From an uncultured Lachnospiraceae bacterium (GTDB lineage Bacteria > Bacillota > Clostridia > Lachnospirales > Lachnospiraceae): a stretch of DNA of 20,063 nucleotides. Every line of letters starts with the position of its first letter. Positions within the stretch are counted from its first letter, which is position 1. The translations under genes and the position numbers were made by a program. The stretch spans positions 1 to 20,063 of the forward strand of contig CAJURU010000043.1 in assembly GCA_910588845.1 (NCBI GenBank), written 5' to 3'. Shown in pieces: positions 1 through 8,657 of this stretch. The notes under the pieces are model-generated. The model was given only the letters and a program-made list of their open reading frames with translations, ran no database searches and was not told the origin of the DNA.

Positions 1-10
1 TTGAAATATC

Positions 11-40
11 TTGTCCGACAAAAGGAGCACTATTTATAAT
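11..40 (+). promoter_or_regulatory. Candidate sigma-A promoter for the secreted PPC-like protein
   Basis: TTGTCC (11-16) and a perfect TATAAT (35-40) are separated by 18 nt. Transcription would start near 47 and leave a leader of about 130 nt before the first gene. The -35 box matches the consensus only partly, so the call rests mainly on the -10 box and its position. Confidence 0.45.
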
Positions 41-175
41 AGTTGTAAAGTGGTGTAGTATAAGTAATCTCGTTAGATTACTTTCAAGTTTGAGGGGAGG
101 AGGGCAGAAGGAGGATTTACATATTGTTCGATATATAAATGTTTAACTTTATTTAAAGAAAGAGAGGAGAAAGCC

Positions 176-1651
176 ATGAAGGGTAAAAAGATACTAAGCG
201 GAATGTTAGCATTAGCTATGCTGTTTTCAGTTAATGGCGGAATTGTAAGGGCAGAAAATAAAGGAATTGATAGACCAACAGATTTAAACAAAGATGTGGA
301 ATACTTCACAATGTCTGATGATGGGAGTGAGGTTGAACCTACCGGGGAAGTAGAAAATTCATTTAACCAAATGGAACATCCGTATAATGGCAGTGAGTAC
401 ACGATATATGATGGGAAACCATTACGTCAGTCAAGGGCAGTTGTAGAGAATACGGATCCTAATAATGCTTATATTGTAACAAATGATATAGTTGCTCAAG
501 GAACTATTGCAACAGCAGGGGAAATGCGCTGGTATGCTTTTCAACTTGAGGAAAAAAGCAAGGTAACCATTCTTTTACAGATGGTAAATTCATTAGACGC
601 TGATTTGTATGTGTTTTCTCTAGACGATTCCAAATTGAATTTGATAGGAGGAAGCGGTACAGCAGGTGCAGGGGTAACAGAATATTATACTCAAGTGATG
701 GAAGCGGGGATTTATTTTTTTGCTGTCGGCGGATATGAGGGAACAGGAAATTATGCATTTGCATATTATCAAAGTTCACGAGATGTAGAAAATGAAGTGA
801 ATGATTTGCCAACATTAGCGACTGCGGCAGAATTTAACACAGATATAGTTGGAGTGATAGACACCCCATTAGATGTAGATTATTATAAAGTCACGGTATC
901 AAGCCCGATTATGATGCGGTATTCTTTGTCAACCGAAGCAAGTTATAGCTTAACCCTTGCTGCTAAAGATGGAGAATCGGCAGGATTAATGAGTTTTGGA
1001 GAAGATACGGATGTGTATAAATTAAATCCGGGAACATATTATTTTAAAGTAGAATCTGCGGATGCAAGTTATTCGGCGGAGCAAGAGTATACGGTTAATT
1101 TTACAAAGTTGAGTAGTTTGTCTTCTGATCCGGCTGCTGACGTATTAGGAATTTGCGAGTCTGCAAATATCTTTTACCAGACAAATAAAAATGGCACAAT
1201 TAACTATGTAAATGGCCATGAGATTGATCCAAGTTATTCATACTATAAAAATATACAAAATAGCGCTGGTACACAGTTGTATGATATATCAATTGATAAA
1301 AATAAGATTGTAAAGGTGCTTAACTCTGATTCCAGTAACATAAAGCCATGTGTTGCATATTATCTTAGCTCTACAAGGCCTGCAATGCAAGTTGGTAAAG
1401 GACCTTTGTTATGTCTCTCATTTTATGGGGATAAGATTTATAATATAAATTGTATTGGTACAGGTGCATATGTAAAAAATACATATGTTGGAGATTTTAA
1501 TAGTGTAAGAGTGTTGATTGACCCTAATTCAGGGGATTTAGTAGATATTTTGGATTTTAACTATTTCTATGATTATGAGCAATTAATTGGTTCCAATTAT
1601 ATATCATATTATTATGGGGATTATGAGTTGACAATGTACGAAATGAAATAG
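176..1651 (+). CDS. Secreted protein with two PPC-like beta-sandwich domains, function unknown
   Basis: The 491-residue product has a clear Sec signal peptide: KGKK, a hydrophobic core, and likely cleavage after VRA at residue 26. The start ATG follows GAGGAGA at 5-nt spacing. Residues about 100-205 (NDIVAQGTI, then RWYAF, ADLYVF and AGIYFFAVGGYEGTGNYAF) look like a bacterial pre-peptidase C-terminal (PPC) beta-sandwich. Residues about 206-315 look like a second, more diverged copy (VDYYKV, PGTYYFKVES). The C-terminal 170 residues are rich in Tyr, Asn and Asp, and I do not recognise them. No peptidase catalytic domain, sortase motif or transmembrane anchor is visible, so it is probably released or held on the surface non-covalently. 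PPC domains usually accompany secreted proteases, but here they stand alone. The gene looks more AT-rich than its downstream neighbours, which could mean separate ancestry. It is followed 14 nt later by a second gene, probably co-transcribed. Confidence 0.75.
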   Translation: MKGKKILSGMLALAMLFSVNGGIVRAENKGIDRPTDLNKDVEYFTMSDDGSEVEPTGEVENSFNQMEHPYNGSEYTIYDGKPLRQSRAVVENTDPNNAYIVTNDIVAQGTIATAGEMRWYAFQLEEKSKVTILLQMVNSLDADLYVFSLDDSKLNLIGGSGTAGAGVTEYYTQVMEAGIYFFAVGGYEGTGNYAFAYYQSSRDVENEVNDLPTLATAAEFNTDIVGVIDTPLDVDYYKVTVSSPIMMRYSLSTEASYSLTLAAKDGESAGLMSFGEDTDVYKLNPGTYYFKVESADASYSAEQEYTVNFTKLSSLSSDPAADVLGICESANIFYQTNKNGTINYVNGHEIDPSYSYYKNIQNSAGTQLYDISIDKNKIVKVLNSDSSNIKPCVAYYLSSTRPAMQVGKGPLLCLSFYGDKIYNINCIGTGAYVKNTYVGDFNSVRVLIDPNSGDLVDILDFNYFYDYEQLIGSNYISYYYGDYELTMYEMK

Positions 1652-1665
1652 AGGGGGGAAGAAAA

Positions 1666-2457
1666 GTGAAAATATCACCAAACACACCATATCCATCCGT
1701 TTCCTTCCGCGGAGACAATGAAGGGTTCATGTCTAACAAGCCGGAAGTGCAGGAGTATTTAAACATATTAAAAAGTGATCCTGTAGAGGTGACGATTTCA
1801 GAAGAAGGAAAAGAAAAATTTCGCAGTAATCTTGCAGAAAGTGAAAAGATCACATGGGGTATGCACAAGCAAGAGGACAGTGATCTGAAAGAGGCAAAGA
1901 TACTGACAAGCCATGTCAATGTGCTTTTAGGCAGAATACAAAAAGGCGGCAAGGACAGTTTGACTGCGGATGGCCAGGCACGCGCTATATTTGAAGCGTA
2001 TGCCAGTGAATACGATAAAATTGTCAAAGGGTATCAAGATGGTTCCAGGGTATGTTATGTAAGTGATCCCGACAGTGAGACGGGATATCGCCAATTGACG
2101 AAAGAGGAAGACTTACAGGCATTAGATAATGCATACAGGCAAATTTGCGATGGATATGAAGATTGGCTTCATAATGCACGGGAAGCGGAAGATATCGTGG
2201 AAAAGGATTACAGGAAAAGGCTACAATATATAAAATCATCTGGGAACAGAGGAGATAAATTACAAAAAATGGAGGAAGCTGTACAAGGAGTTATAGGGGA
2301 AATAGAAAGAAGCAGAAAAGACAAGAACGGAATGCCCGAGAATATCAGTGCAAAGTTGAAACAAGCCGGGCAGGAATTTCTTTCTCAGTACCAGATAACG
2401 GCCGGCGGTGATGCGCAGTCATTTCACAAGATGTTGTCAAACATAAATATTTGGTAA
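1666..2457 (+). CDS. Hypothetical cytoplasmic, mostly helical protein
   Basis: The 263-residue product starts at GTG, preceded by a purine-rich AGAGGGGGGAAG ribosome site. There is no signal peptide or membrane segment. The N-terminus (ISPNTPYPSVSF) is followed by VEVTISEEGKEKFR and then by long charged stretches likely to form helices, such as EAEDIVEKDYRKRLQYIK and KMEEAVQGVIGEIERSRKDK. I do not recognise the family and assign no function. It lies 14 nt after the secreted protein gene and ends just before a strong terminator, so the two genes probably form one transcription unit. Reading frame, ribosome site and terminator position make a real gene likely. Confidence 0.7.
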   Translation: MKISPNTPYPSVSFRGDNEGFMSNKPEVQEYLNILKSDPVEVTISEEGKEKFRSNLAESEKITWGMHKQEDSDLKEAKILTSHVNVLLGRIQKGGKDSLTADGQARAIFEAYASEYDKIVKGYQDGSRVCYVSDPDSETGYRQLTKEEDLQALDNAYRQICDGYEDWLHNAREAEDIVEKDYRKRLQYIKSSGNRGDKLQKMEEAVQGVIGEIERSRKDKNGMPENISAKLKQAGQEFLSQYQITAGGDAQSFHKMLSNINIW

Positions 2458-2462
2458 TTTTC

Positions 2463-2513
2463 AGCCAGTTTGGGCACTCTATACGGTTGTGTCCAAACTG
2501 GCTTTATTATCTT
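2463..2513 (+). terminator. Rho-independent terminator
   Basis: A 15-bp stem (2463-2477 with 2489-2503; all Watson-Crick except one G-U) with an 11-nt loop is followed by TTTATTATCTT. It closes the two-gene unit upstream and separates it from the rhomboid/Ter cluster. Confidence 0.9.
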
Positions 2514-2540
2514 ATAGGAAATAGCTGCCGGAAGCGAAAC

Positions 2541-2569
2541 TTGTAAATTTTTATAAGATATGATAGTAT
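2541..2569 (+). promoter_or_regulatory. Candidate promoter of the rhomboid-yceG-telA unit
   Basis: TTGTAA (2541-2546) is followed after 17 nt by TAGTAT (2564-2569), about 32 nt before the rhomboid start. It lies between a strong terminator and a closely packed gene series, where a promoter is expected. The -10 match is 4 of 6. Confidence 0.45.
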
Positions 2570-2600
2570 AGAGTGCATAGTAATATCAAGGGAGAGAAGG

Positions 2601-3194
2601 ATGATGGACAGTAACAAAAGAAGGTTCAAGGTGACGTTTAACGCGCCTGTCATTTTAGGATTTACGATCGTATGCTTTATTGTCCTGATTCTGGATCAGG
2701 TGACAGTGAAAGCATCCACCAATCTGCTATTCAGCGTGTATCGCTCTTCGCTGTTAAGCCCCTTTACGTACATTCGCTTTTTTGGGCATGTGTTAGGCCA
2801 TGTCGGCTGGGAACATTTTATTGGCAATATCATGCTGATACTCGTTGTCGGGCCATTGCTGGAAGAGAAATACGGATCTTCCAATCTATTGTTTGTGATT
2901 TTGACGACAGCGCTGGTGACCGGCGTGATTCATTTCATATTATTTCCGGGAGTACGGCTGTTGGGGGCAAGCGGCGTTGTGTTTGCCCTGATTTTGCTGT
3001 CTTCCCTTACCTCGATTAAAGAGGGCGAGATTCCGCTGACTTTTATTCTGGTGGCGGTAATCTATATCGGACAGCAGATTTTCCAGGGTGTATTTATCAA
3101 AGATAATGTCTCGAACCTGACCCACATTGTGGGTGGGGTTGTCGGCTCATGCCTGGGATTTGTCATGTATAAACATAAAATGAACAGATATTGA
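2601..3194 (+). CDS. Rhomboid-family intramembrane serine protease
   Basis: This is a compact 197-residue membrane protein with about six hydrophobic segments and no extra domain. The rhomboid signatures are present: HFIGN (His72, Asn76, the HxxxN motif of TM2), GASG with the catalytic serine at residue 124, and the partner histidine at residue 175 (LTHIVGG). Rhomboids cleave transmembrane substrates within the membrane plane; the substrate here cannot be told. Two ATGs lie in tandem (2601 and 2604). The AAGGGAG ribosome site is 5 nt from the first and 8 nt from the second, so the second may be used. The stop codon overlaps the ribosome site of yceG, with a 15-nt gap to its start, so the two genes are probably co-transcribed. 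A rhomboid is not part of the Bacillus yce operon; any functional link is inference from position. Confidence 0.9.
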   Translation: MMDSNKRRFKVTFNAPVILGFTIVCFIVLILDQVTVKASTNLLFSVYRSSLLSPFTYIRFFGHVLGHVGWEHFIGNIMLILVVGPLLEEKYGSSNLLFVILTTALVTGVIHFILFPGVRLLGASGVVFALILLSSLTSIKEGEIPLTFILVAVIYIGQQIFQGVFIKDNVSNLTHIVGGVVGSCLGFVMYKHKMNRY

Positions 3195-3209
3195 AGGTGA
3201 GAACGCTCC

Positions 3210-5486
3210 ATGCTGAAACGTACCAAAATTCGTAAACTCAGCGATTATTTTGCCGAGCTGAACGGCAGGCAGGATAAGGGAATTTATTTTTATCGGGTGA
3301 ATGGACATTCACAGGAAATAGAAGAATTCATCCGCAAATATTATGACTTGGCGCGCAAGTCAGGCGTGGTTATTGAAGGGAAAATCCCCAATCCCGATGA
3401 AAAGAACTTGTCGTACTACGGTGAAATCATGGGTATGGATTTTCAAATGAGCCTAGGGTTTATAGAGGCAAGCCTGCGAAAATGGCTGCCGCGGATGAAC
3501 GAATACCAGAGGAAGAACGTAGCGGCATCCATCTATGACTGCCTTGATTCTTTGCGGAAGGCCGGTAAGACGGAAAATATGCTCAAAAATGCATATATCA
3601 AGTTTATGTGCTGGCTGTACTACAAGTTTGAAAGAATTGTAAATCAGTTAGGGGCTAATACTGTCCCAAAGATTTTATATGAAGGCGATATCAGCAATTA
3701 TGAATTGATGCTGATTTCCATTTTGTCAAACGCCGGATGCGACGTAATATTGCTCCAATATCATGGAGACGCCGGTTATTTAAAAGTTGATCCGTCTTCT
3801 GCATTGTCAGATAATCTCCAGATGGTTGGTATGAAAGCATTTCCGCCGGGATTTTGTCTGAAAAAAGTCCGTGAGGATTTGCAGAATGAATTAAATAATC
3901 AGAGATTATATGGGACGAAGCCGGAGCTTTTGAACTGTACCAACGCCTGGATCAGAGGCGAGGGACTTGACGATGTGAGGGAGAGCGTCTTGGCGCGGGG
4001 CAGCGATCCCAAACTGTATTATAATTGTTTTATCCGTATTAATGGGGTGGAGGATAAACTTACCTACACCAATGAACTCTATCAGCTTCAGTTGGCGTTA
4101 AAAAATGCCAAGCGTAAAGTTGCAATTGTCAATCAGGAGATTGGCAGGCCGACGCCGGAGGAGATTGCCGGTATTCGCAGGAATCAATATAGCAGGCAGG
4201 ACCAGATGATAATGGATCTTTCTGCAAACATCCAATATGCGCCCAACCTTGAACTGCAAAGGATTATGGTGAAGTCATTTGTCGATGTGATTTTGCTGGA
4301 GGCGAAAGCTGGGGGCAGTAGCCTCAATAAACTTACCAATAAAGCGGTGTATCTTCTCTGTTGGCTTAAACGGTATATGCCAATGTTGTTTTCTAACTGG
4401 GCGCCCCCGGAAATAGCATGTTTCATTTACCTTGGAGGCTGCAAGAATGAGAATGAGAGTATGTTTCTGCGGTTTCTGGCGCGGCTGCCGGTGGATGTGC
4501 TGATTCTGTGCCCGAATTTGAATCATAAGTGTATGCTTACGGACGATCTTCTATACGATGTGAATTACACGGAATCGCTGGCGCTTGATAAATTTCCCGG
4601 GGAGTCTTCCCAGGTGACGATGGCAACCGCGGCTTATCATGCCGAGCGGGAATTAGATACGCTCATGTACCAGGATTCCGGTTTATACCGGGATCAGCAG
4701 TATGGCAAGGCAAATATTATCAGTTTGCAGACCATGTATGAAGAGATTAAGATTTTGTGGGACCAGGAGCTTAAGTACCGTCCCGGGTTCAGCACAGTGG
4801 ATGGGGTGGTCAATGTGCCGGTGATCTTTTCTAAAGTGTCCGGCGTGAAACATGGGCAATTGCCGCAGTATTGGACGTCCATCCGGGAACTGCTGACAGA
4901 AGACACGATTCTCATACAGAAAGCGCCTTATATCGAGCCGACGGCGGCAAATCCAGTAAAGTCGTGCGCTGCGGAATTTTATAAAAACGGCCGCCTGTTG
5001 AGAGCGAAAATAAAAGACCATCCCTGTTATAAATATGGAATCCTGCGGGAGGATATGCAGGAATTTATGTTAGACAAATTACAAGCCATCATCGAGCAGA
5101 GGTTAATCAAAGGAATCGGGCAGAATGGCACGGAATATACCGTGATAGCCACGGCGCTCAACCTCCCCAAAGATATTGTGAGGATGATTCAGAAATTTGA
5201 TTTTACGAAGAGGAATCCCAAGCTCATCTATATCAACGCCACGGAGACGGTGATTTCACTTGAGGACAGCATCTTGGTTGCATTTTTAAACCAGATAGGT
5301 TTTGATATTGTATTTTTTGTACCGACGGGTTATCAGAGCATTGAGAAGTATTTTAACAAGAAAATAATGGAGGAGCATCAGATTGGGGAATACGTCTATG
5401 ATTTACAGGTGCCCGATTTGCATAGCCTTCCGTTACGCAGCACGCGCCAAAGCTGGCGTGACATTATATTCAAGAGAGGTAATTGA
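3210..5486 (+). CDS. yceG: YceG-family protein of tellurite/Ter stress systems
   Basis: The 758-residue soluble protein resembles Bacillus YceG, a family described as a putative component of the Ter-linked 'biosynthetic module'; its reaction is not known to me. Context supports the call: it sits immediately before a TelA/YceH protein and TerD genes, as in the Bacillus yce cluster. Three similar segments can be seen near residues 153-190, 399-435 and 669-710. Each has the form P-(K/E)-x-hydrophobic strand, Tyr, a short acidic link, a helix, then (G/V)-(C/F)-D-(V/I)-hydrophobic strand. They read as P-K-I-L-Y...C-D-V-I-L-L, P-E-I-A-C-F-I-Y...V-D-V-L-I-L and P-K-L-I-Y-I...F-D-I-V-F-F, suggesting an internally repeated alpha/beta fold. 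The AAGGTGA ribosome site is 9 nt before the ATG and overlaps the rhomboid stop. The stop lies 2 nt before the telA ATG, implying translational coupling. Confidence 0.85.
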   Translation: MLKRTKIRKLSDYFAELNGRQDKGIYFYRVNGHSQEIEEFIRKYYDLARKSGVVIEGKIPNPDEKNLSYYGEIMGMDFQMSLGFIEASLRKWLPRMNEYQRKNVAASIYDCLDSLRKAGKTENMLKNAYIKFMCWLYYKFERIVNQLGANTVPKILYEGDISNYELMLISILSNAGCDVILLQYHGDAGYLKVDPSSALSDNLQMVGMKAFPPGFCLKKVREDLQNELNNQRLYGTKPELLNCTNAWIRGEGLDDVRESVLARGSDPKLYYNCFIRINGVEDKLTYTNELYQLQLALKNAKRKVAIVNQEIGRPTPEEIAGIRRNQYSRQDQMIMDLSANIQYAPNLELQRIMVKSFVDVILLEAKAGGSSLNKLTNKAVYLLCWLKRYMPMLFSNWAPPEIACFIYLGGCKNENESMFLRFLARLPVDVLILCPNLNHKCMLTDDLLYDVNYTESLALDKFPGESSQVTMATAAYHAERELDTLMYQDSGLYRDQQYGKANIISLQTMYEEIKILWDQELKYRPGFSTVDGVVNVPVIFSKVSGVKHGQLPQYWTSIRELLTEDTILIQKAPYIEPTAANPVKSCAAEFYKNGRLLRAKIKDHPCYKYGILREDMQEFMLDKLQAIIEQRLIKGIGQNGTEYTVIATALNLPKDIVRMIQKFDFTKRNPKLIYINATETVISLEDSILVAFLNQIGFDIVFFVPTGYQSIEKYFNKKIMEEHQIGEYVYDLQVPDLHSLPLRSTRQSWRDIIFKRGN

Positions 5487-5488
5487 TT

Positions 5489-6643
5489 ATGGGACTTGAT
5501 TTTAGCAAAACAGCAACTACAGCAGCGCCTGCGGCAGCGCAGACACCGGAGCCTAAGAATGAGATCGAGGTGGTTCAGGAGTATAATATTGTTGCCGACA
5601 GGGAGCAGATGAATGCCGAACTTGTCAATTCTGAGGAGGTTGACCGTATCGTGAGTACGATAGAGGTGAACAACCTGGAGACGATTGTCACATTCGGGGC
5701 GGACGCCGCAGAGGAGATTTCCAAGGCTTCCGACGTTGTCTTAAACGGCATGGATATGTCACAGCTCAATGAGACGAGCGAGATGTTGACGATTCTGGCG
5801 AAGATTATGGATAAGTTTGACATAGATGAGATTCGGGATAATCCTGGATTTTTAGACAAATTATTCGGCAATCTCAAGAAGCAGTTAGAAAAGATTCTTT
5901 CCAAATATCATACGATGGGCGAAGAGATTGATAAAATTTATGTTCAGCTCAAAGGTTACGAATCTGAGATTAAGCAGTCGAACCGCAAGCTCAACCAGAT
6001 GTTTGAGGCAAACGTCAACTACTACCATGAGCTTGTGAAATATATCCTGGCAGGAGAGCAGGCATGCCGCGAGATTGAGGCTTATATTGCGCAGAGACAG
6101 CAGGATTTGGAGCAGAGCGGCGACCAGTCGATTCAGTTTGAACTTACGAGCCTCAACCAGGCGTTAATGATGATGGAGCAGCGTACGCAGGATTTGCGCA
6201 TTGCAGAAAATGTTGCCATGCAGTCGATTCCGATGATTAAAACGATGGAATTCAGCAATTATAACCTGGTAAGGAAGATTAATTCAGCATTTATTGTAAC
6301 GCTTCCAATATTTAAGCAGGCGCTTGCACAGGCGATTTTGCTGAAACGGCAGAAGATTCAGGCAGAGTCTATGGCTGCGCTTGACAAGAAGACGAATGAA
6401 ATGTTGATCAAGAACGCTCAGAATTCGGTGGAGACTTCAAAGATGACGGCAAGGCTGGCGTCAGGAAGTTCTATCCAGATTGAGACATTAGAGAATACCT
6501 GGCGGACAATTACCAGCGGTATCGAGGAGACGAAGAGAATCCAGGAGGATGCGAAGAAGAAGCGGGAAGAAGATAAAGTAAGGCTTGAAGCGATAAAAGA
6601 AGACTTCCGGCGGGAGTACCATATGCCTTCTGCGAGGAGATAG
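5489..6643 (+). CDS. telA: Toxic anion resistance protein, TelA/YceH family
   Basis: The 384-residue protein matches the TelA (KlaA/YceH) family in length and character. It has a disordered Ala/Pro-rich N-terminus beginning GLDFSKT, then a long mostly helical body with many Glu, Gln and Lys residues, including segments such as MLTILAKIMDKFDIDEI, KQLEKILSKYHTMGEEIDKIY and ASGSSIQIETLENTWRTI. No signal peptide or membrane segment is seen. TelA proteins are linked to tolerance of tellurite and cell-envelope stress; the mechanism is unresolved. I chose the ATG 2 nt after the yceG stop. A TTG two codons upstream is in frame, but the AGAGAGG site gives better spacing (9 nt) to the ATG. Together with yceG it matches the Bacillus yceG-yceH pair. 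Confidence 0.88.
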   Translation: MGLDFSKTATTAAPAAAQTPEPKNEIEVVQEYNIVADREQMNAELVNSEEVDRIVSTIEVNNLETIVTFGADAAEEISKASDVVLNGMDMSQLNETSEMLTILAKIMDKFDIDEIRDNPGFLDKLFGNLKKQLEKILSKYHTMGEEIDKIYVQLKGYESEIKQSNRKLNQMFEANVNYYHELVKYILAGEQACREIEAYIAQRQQDLEQSGDQSIQFELTSLNQALMMMEQRTQDLRIAENVAMQSIPMIKTMEFSNYNLVRKINSAFIVTLPIFKQALAQAILLKRQKIQAESMAALDKKTNEMLIKNAQNSVETSKMTARLASGSSIQIETLENTWRTITSGIEETKRIQEDAKKKREEDKVRLEAIKEDFRREYHMPSARR

Positions 6644-6807
6644 ATATTATCCCGTTGTGGAATGAATAGAAATCACAGGAGTTACAATAATAATTAAAAG
6701 AGACATAAATAAAAATAATTATAATAATTACAAAGATACAGTAGAAGTGAAAATGCAGCAGTCACACGAGTAATAAGGAATTCACATAACGTTTAGGAGG
6801 GTAAGCT

Positions 6808-7389
6808 ATGCCAATTAATTTATCAAAAGGACAGAAGGTAGACTTAACAAAAGGTAATCCTGGGCTCAAAAGCATTATGGTCGGGCTCGGCTGGGACGTC
6901 AATGCATTTGATTCAGGAGCAGATTTCGACCTTGACGCGGCGGCATTTATGCTGGGAGCCGACGGCAAGTGCCCCACAGAAAAGGAATTTATTTTCTATG
7001 GCAATCTCAACCATACAAGCGAGGCTGTGAACCATCAGGGAGACAACCTTACAGGCGAAGGAGAAGGAGACGATGAGCAGATTCAGGTTGATTTGACAAA
7101 GGTTCCCGCCAATGTGGAGAAGATTGCTTTTACAGTTACGATTTATGAAGCGGAGACGCGGCGGCAGAATTTCGGCCAGGTTTCCAATGCATTTATCCGG
7201 CTTGTGGATGAAACGACAAATACGGAGCTTATACGCTATGACCTCGGAGAGGATTTCTCGATTGAGACGGCCGTGGTGGTAGGCGAGCTTTACCGGCACA
7301 ATGGCGAGTGGAAATTTAATGCGATTGGCAGCGGTTTCCAGGGTGGTCTGGCGGCTTTATGCGGACACTATGGAATAGAAGTAGCGTAG
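6808..7389 (+). CDS. terD: TerD-family Ca2+-binding stress protein, copy 1
   Basis: This 193-residue single-domain TerD protein is full length for the family. It starts PINLSKGQKVDLTKGNPGL and carries the two acidic patches known in TerD proteins to bind Ca2+: DFDLD (39-43) and GDNLTGEGEGDDEQ (78-91). It also has the conserved IYEAETRRQNFGQV and the C-terminal GEWKFNAIGSGFQGGL. TerD proteins are cytoplasmic and linked to tellurite, phage and oxidative stress tolerance. AGGAGG lies 7 nt before the ATG. The 164-nt gap after telA is very AT-rich and has no clear terminator. An internal promoter there is possible (for example TTACAA at 6682), but I cannot fix one. It heads a tandem array of three terD genes. 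Confidence 0.93.
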   Translation: MPINLSKGQKVDLTKGNPGLKSIMVGLGWDVNAFDSGADFDLDAAAFMLGADGKCPTEKEFIFYGNLNHTSEAVNHQGDNLTGEGEGDDEQIQVDLTKVPANVEKIAFTVTIYEAETRRQNFGQVSNAFIRLVDETTNTELIRYDLGEDFSIETAVVVGELYRHNGEWKFNAIGSGFQGGLAALCGHYGIEVA

Positions 7390-7402
7390 GAGGTGACGAC
7401 GG

Positions 7403-7984
7403 ATGCCAGTGAATTTACAGAAAGGCCAGAAAGTCAGTCTGACGAAAGGAAATCCGGGGCTGTCTAAGGTTGTAGTCGGGTTAGGGTGGGACGTAAACGC
7501 GTTCGATACCGGTGGAGATTTCGACCTTGATGCGGCGGCGTTTTTGCTTACGGATGCAGGGAGAGTATTGGATTCCAGAGATTTTGTGTTTTATGGCAAT
7601 CTGACGCACCCATCGGGCAGCGTACAGCACCAGGGAGATAATCTCACGGGCGTCGGCGATGGAGATGATGAACAAATAAAAGTAGATCTGTCGGCTGTTC
7701 CGGCGAATATCACGAAGATAGCATTTACGGTGACAATTTATGAAGCTGAGGCGAGAAGGCAGAATTTTGGGCAAGTGAACAATGCGTTTGTGCGCATTTA
7801 CAATGAGGCTACCGGCGAGGAGCTATTAAGGTACGACCTCGGAGAGGATTTCTCGATTGAGACGGCGGCCGTATTCGGCGAACTTTATAAAAATGGCGGC
7901 GAATGGAAATTTAACGCCATCGGCAGCGGCTACCAGGGCGGTCTGGCAGCGTTATGCGCCAATTATGGCGTTGAGGTAGAATAG
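7403..7984 (+). CDS. terD: TerD-family Ca2+-binding stress protein, copy 2
   Basis: This 193-residue protein is a close paralog of the preceding gene product, with no length change: same KGQKVSLTKGNPGL start, DFDLD at 39-43, GDNLTGVGDGDDEQ at 78-91 and GSGYQGGLAAL near the end. Both acidic Ca2+-binding patches are intact. The AGGAGG ribosome site overlaps the stop codon of the first copy (TAGGAGG), with only 13 nt between the genes, so the two are translationally linked. The copies most likely arose by local duplication. Confidence 0.93.
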   Translation: MPVNLQKGQKVSLTKGNPGLSKVVVGLGWDVNAFDTGGDFDLDAAAFLLTDAGRVLDSRDFVFYGNLTHPSGSVQHQGDNLTGVGDGDDEQIKVDLSAVPANITKIAFTVTIYEAEARRQNFGQVNNAFVRIYNEATGEELLRYDLGEDFSIETAAVFGELYKNGGEWKFNAIGSGYQGGLAALCANYGVEVE

Positions 7985-7995
7985 GAGGATAAGAA

Positions 7996-8598
7996 ATGTC
8001 GATTAGTTTACAGAAAGGGCAGAAAGTTAGTCTGTCCAAAGATAATGCGGGGCTGGCACATGTGATTGTGGGCCTTGGCTGGGATGAGGTGCAGAAGCCT
8101 TCAGGCGGTTTTTTGAAGTCGATGTTTTCCTCAGAGCCGCAGGCGATTGACTGCGATGCTTCCGCCATATTGCTTAAAAATGGGAAACTGGCGCATAAAG
8201 ATGATTTGGTATATTTTGGAAATCTCAGGCATCCTTCGGGAACGGTCATTCACCAGGGCGATAACCTTACGGGAGCCGGTGACGGGGATGATGAGCAGAT
8301 TGTCATTGATTTGTCGAAAGTGCCGCAGGATTACGACAGGATTGTGATTGTAGTTACGATTTATCAGGCGGTAAAGAGGCGGCAGAATTTTGGAATGATT
8401 GAGAATGCATTTATCCGCCTTGTGGATGCAAGAAATAACAATGAAATGTGTAAATATAACCTCACGGACAATTATTCTGGAATGACAGCTATGATATTTG
8501 GCGAGGTATACAGGCACAATGGGGAGTGGAAGTTCAACGCCATCGGCCAGGGAACGAATGATCCCGGGCTGAATGAGTTAATCAGAAGATATATGTAA
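7996..8598 (+). CDS. Divergent TerD-family protein, copy 3, with altered N-terminal metal site
   Basis: The 200-residue product is clearly TerD-like (KGQKVSLSKDNAGL, GLGWDE, HQGDNLTGAGDGDDEQ at 86-101, RRQNFGMIENAF, GEWKFNAIGQG). Around residues 31-50 it carries an insertion with a local phenylalanine/serine-rich loop (GGFLKSMFSSEP). The first acidic patch is reduced from D-F-D-L-D to I-D-C-D (51-54). The second patch is intact, so Ca2+ binding may be weaker or different. The C-terminus also loses the GGLAAL motif, reading NDPGLNELIRRYM. Its ribosome site again overlaps the preceding stop (TAGGAGG), with 11 nt between the genes. It may be a specialised partner subunit; that is inference. Confidence 0.88.
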   Translation: MSISLQKGQKVSLSKDNAGLAHVIVGLGWDEVQKPSGGFLKSMFSSEPQAIDCDASAILLKNGKLAHKDDLVYFGNLRHPSGTVIHQGDNLTGAGDGDDEQIVIDLSKVPQDYDRIVIVVTIYQAVKRRQNFGMIENAFIRLVDARNNNEMCKYNLTDNYSGMTAMIFGEVYRHNGEWKFNAIGQGTNDPGLNELIRRYM

Positions 8599-8657
8599 AA
8601 GAAGGAATTCTTTTATGAAACGTGTGGGTATTTTTTGGTAAAGCGTACGAATCTCGG

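Noticed and set aside
5483..5488. TTG start for the TelA-family gene overlapping the yceG stop
   Set aside because: The ATG six bases later has better spacing from AGAGAGG, and the normal family start follows it.
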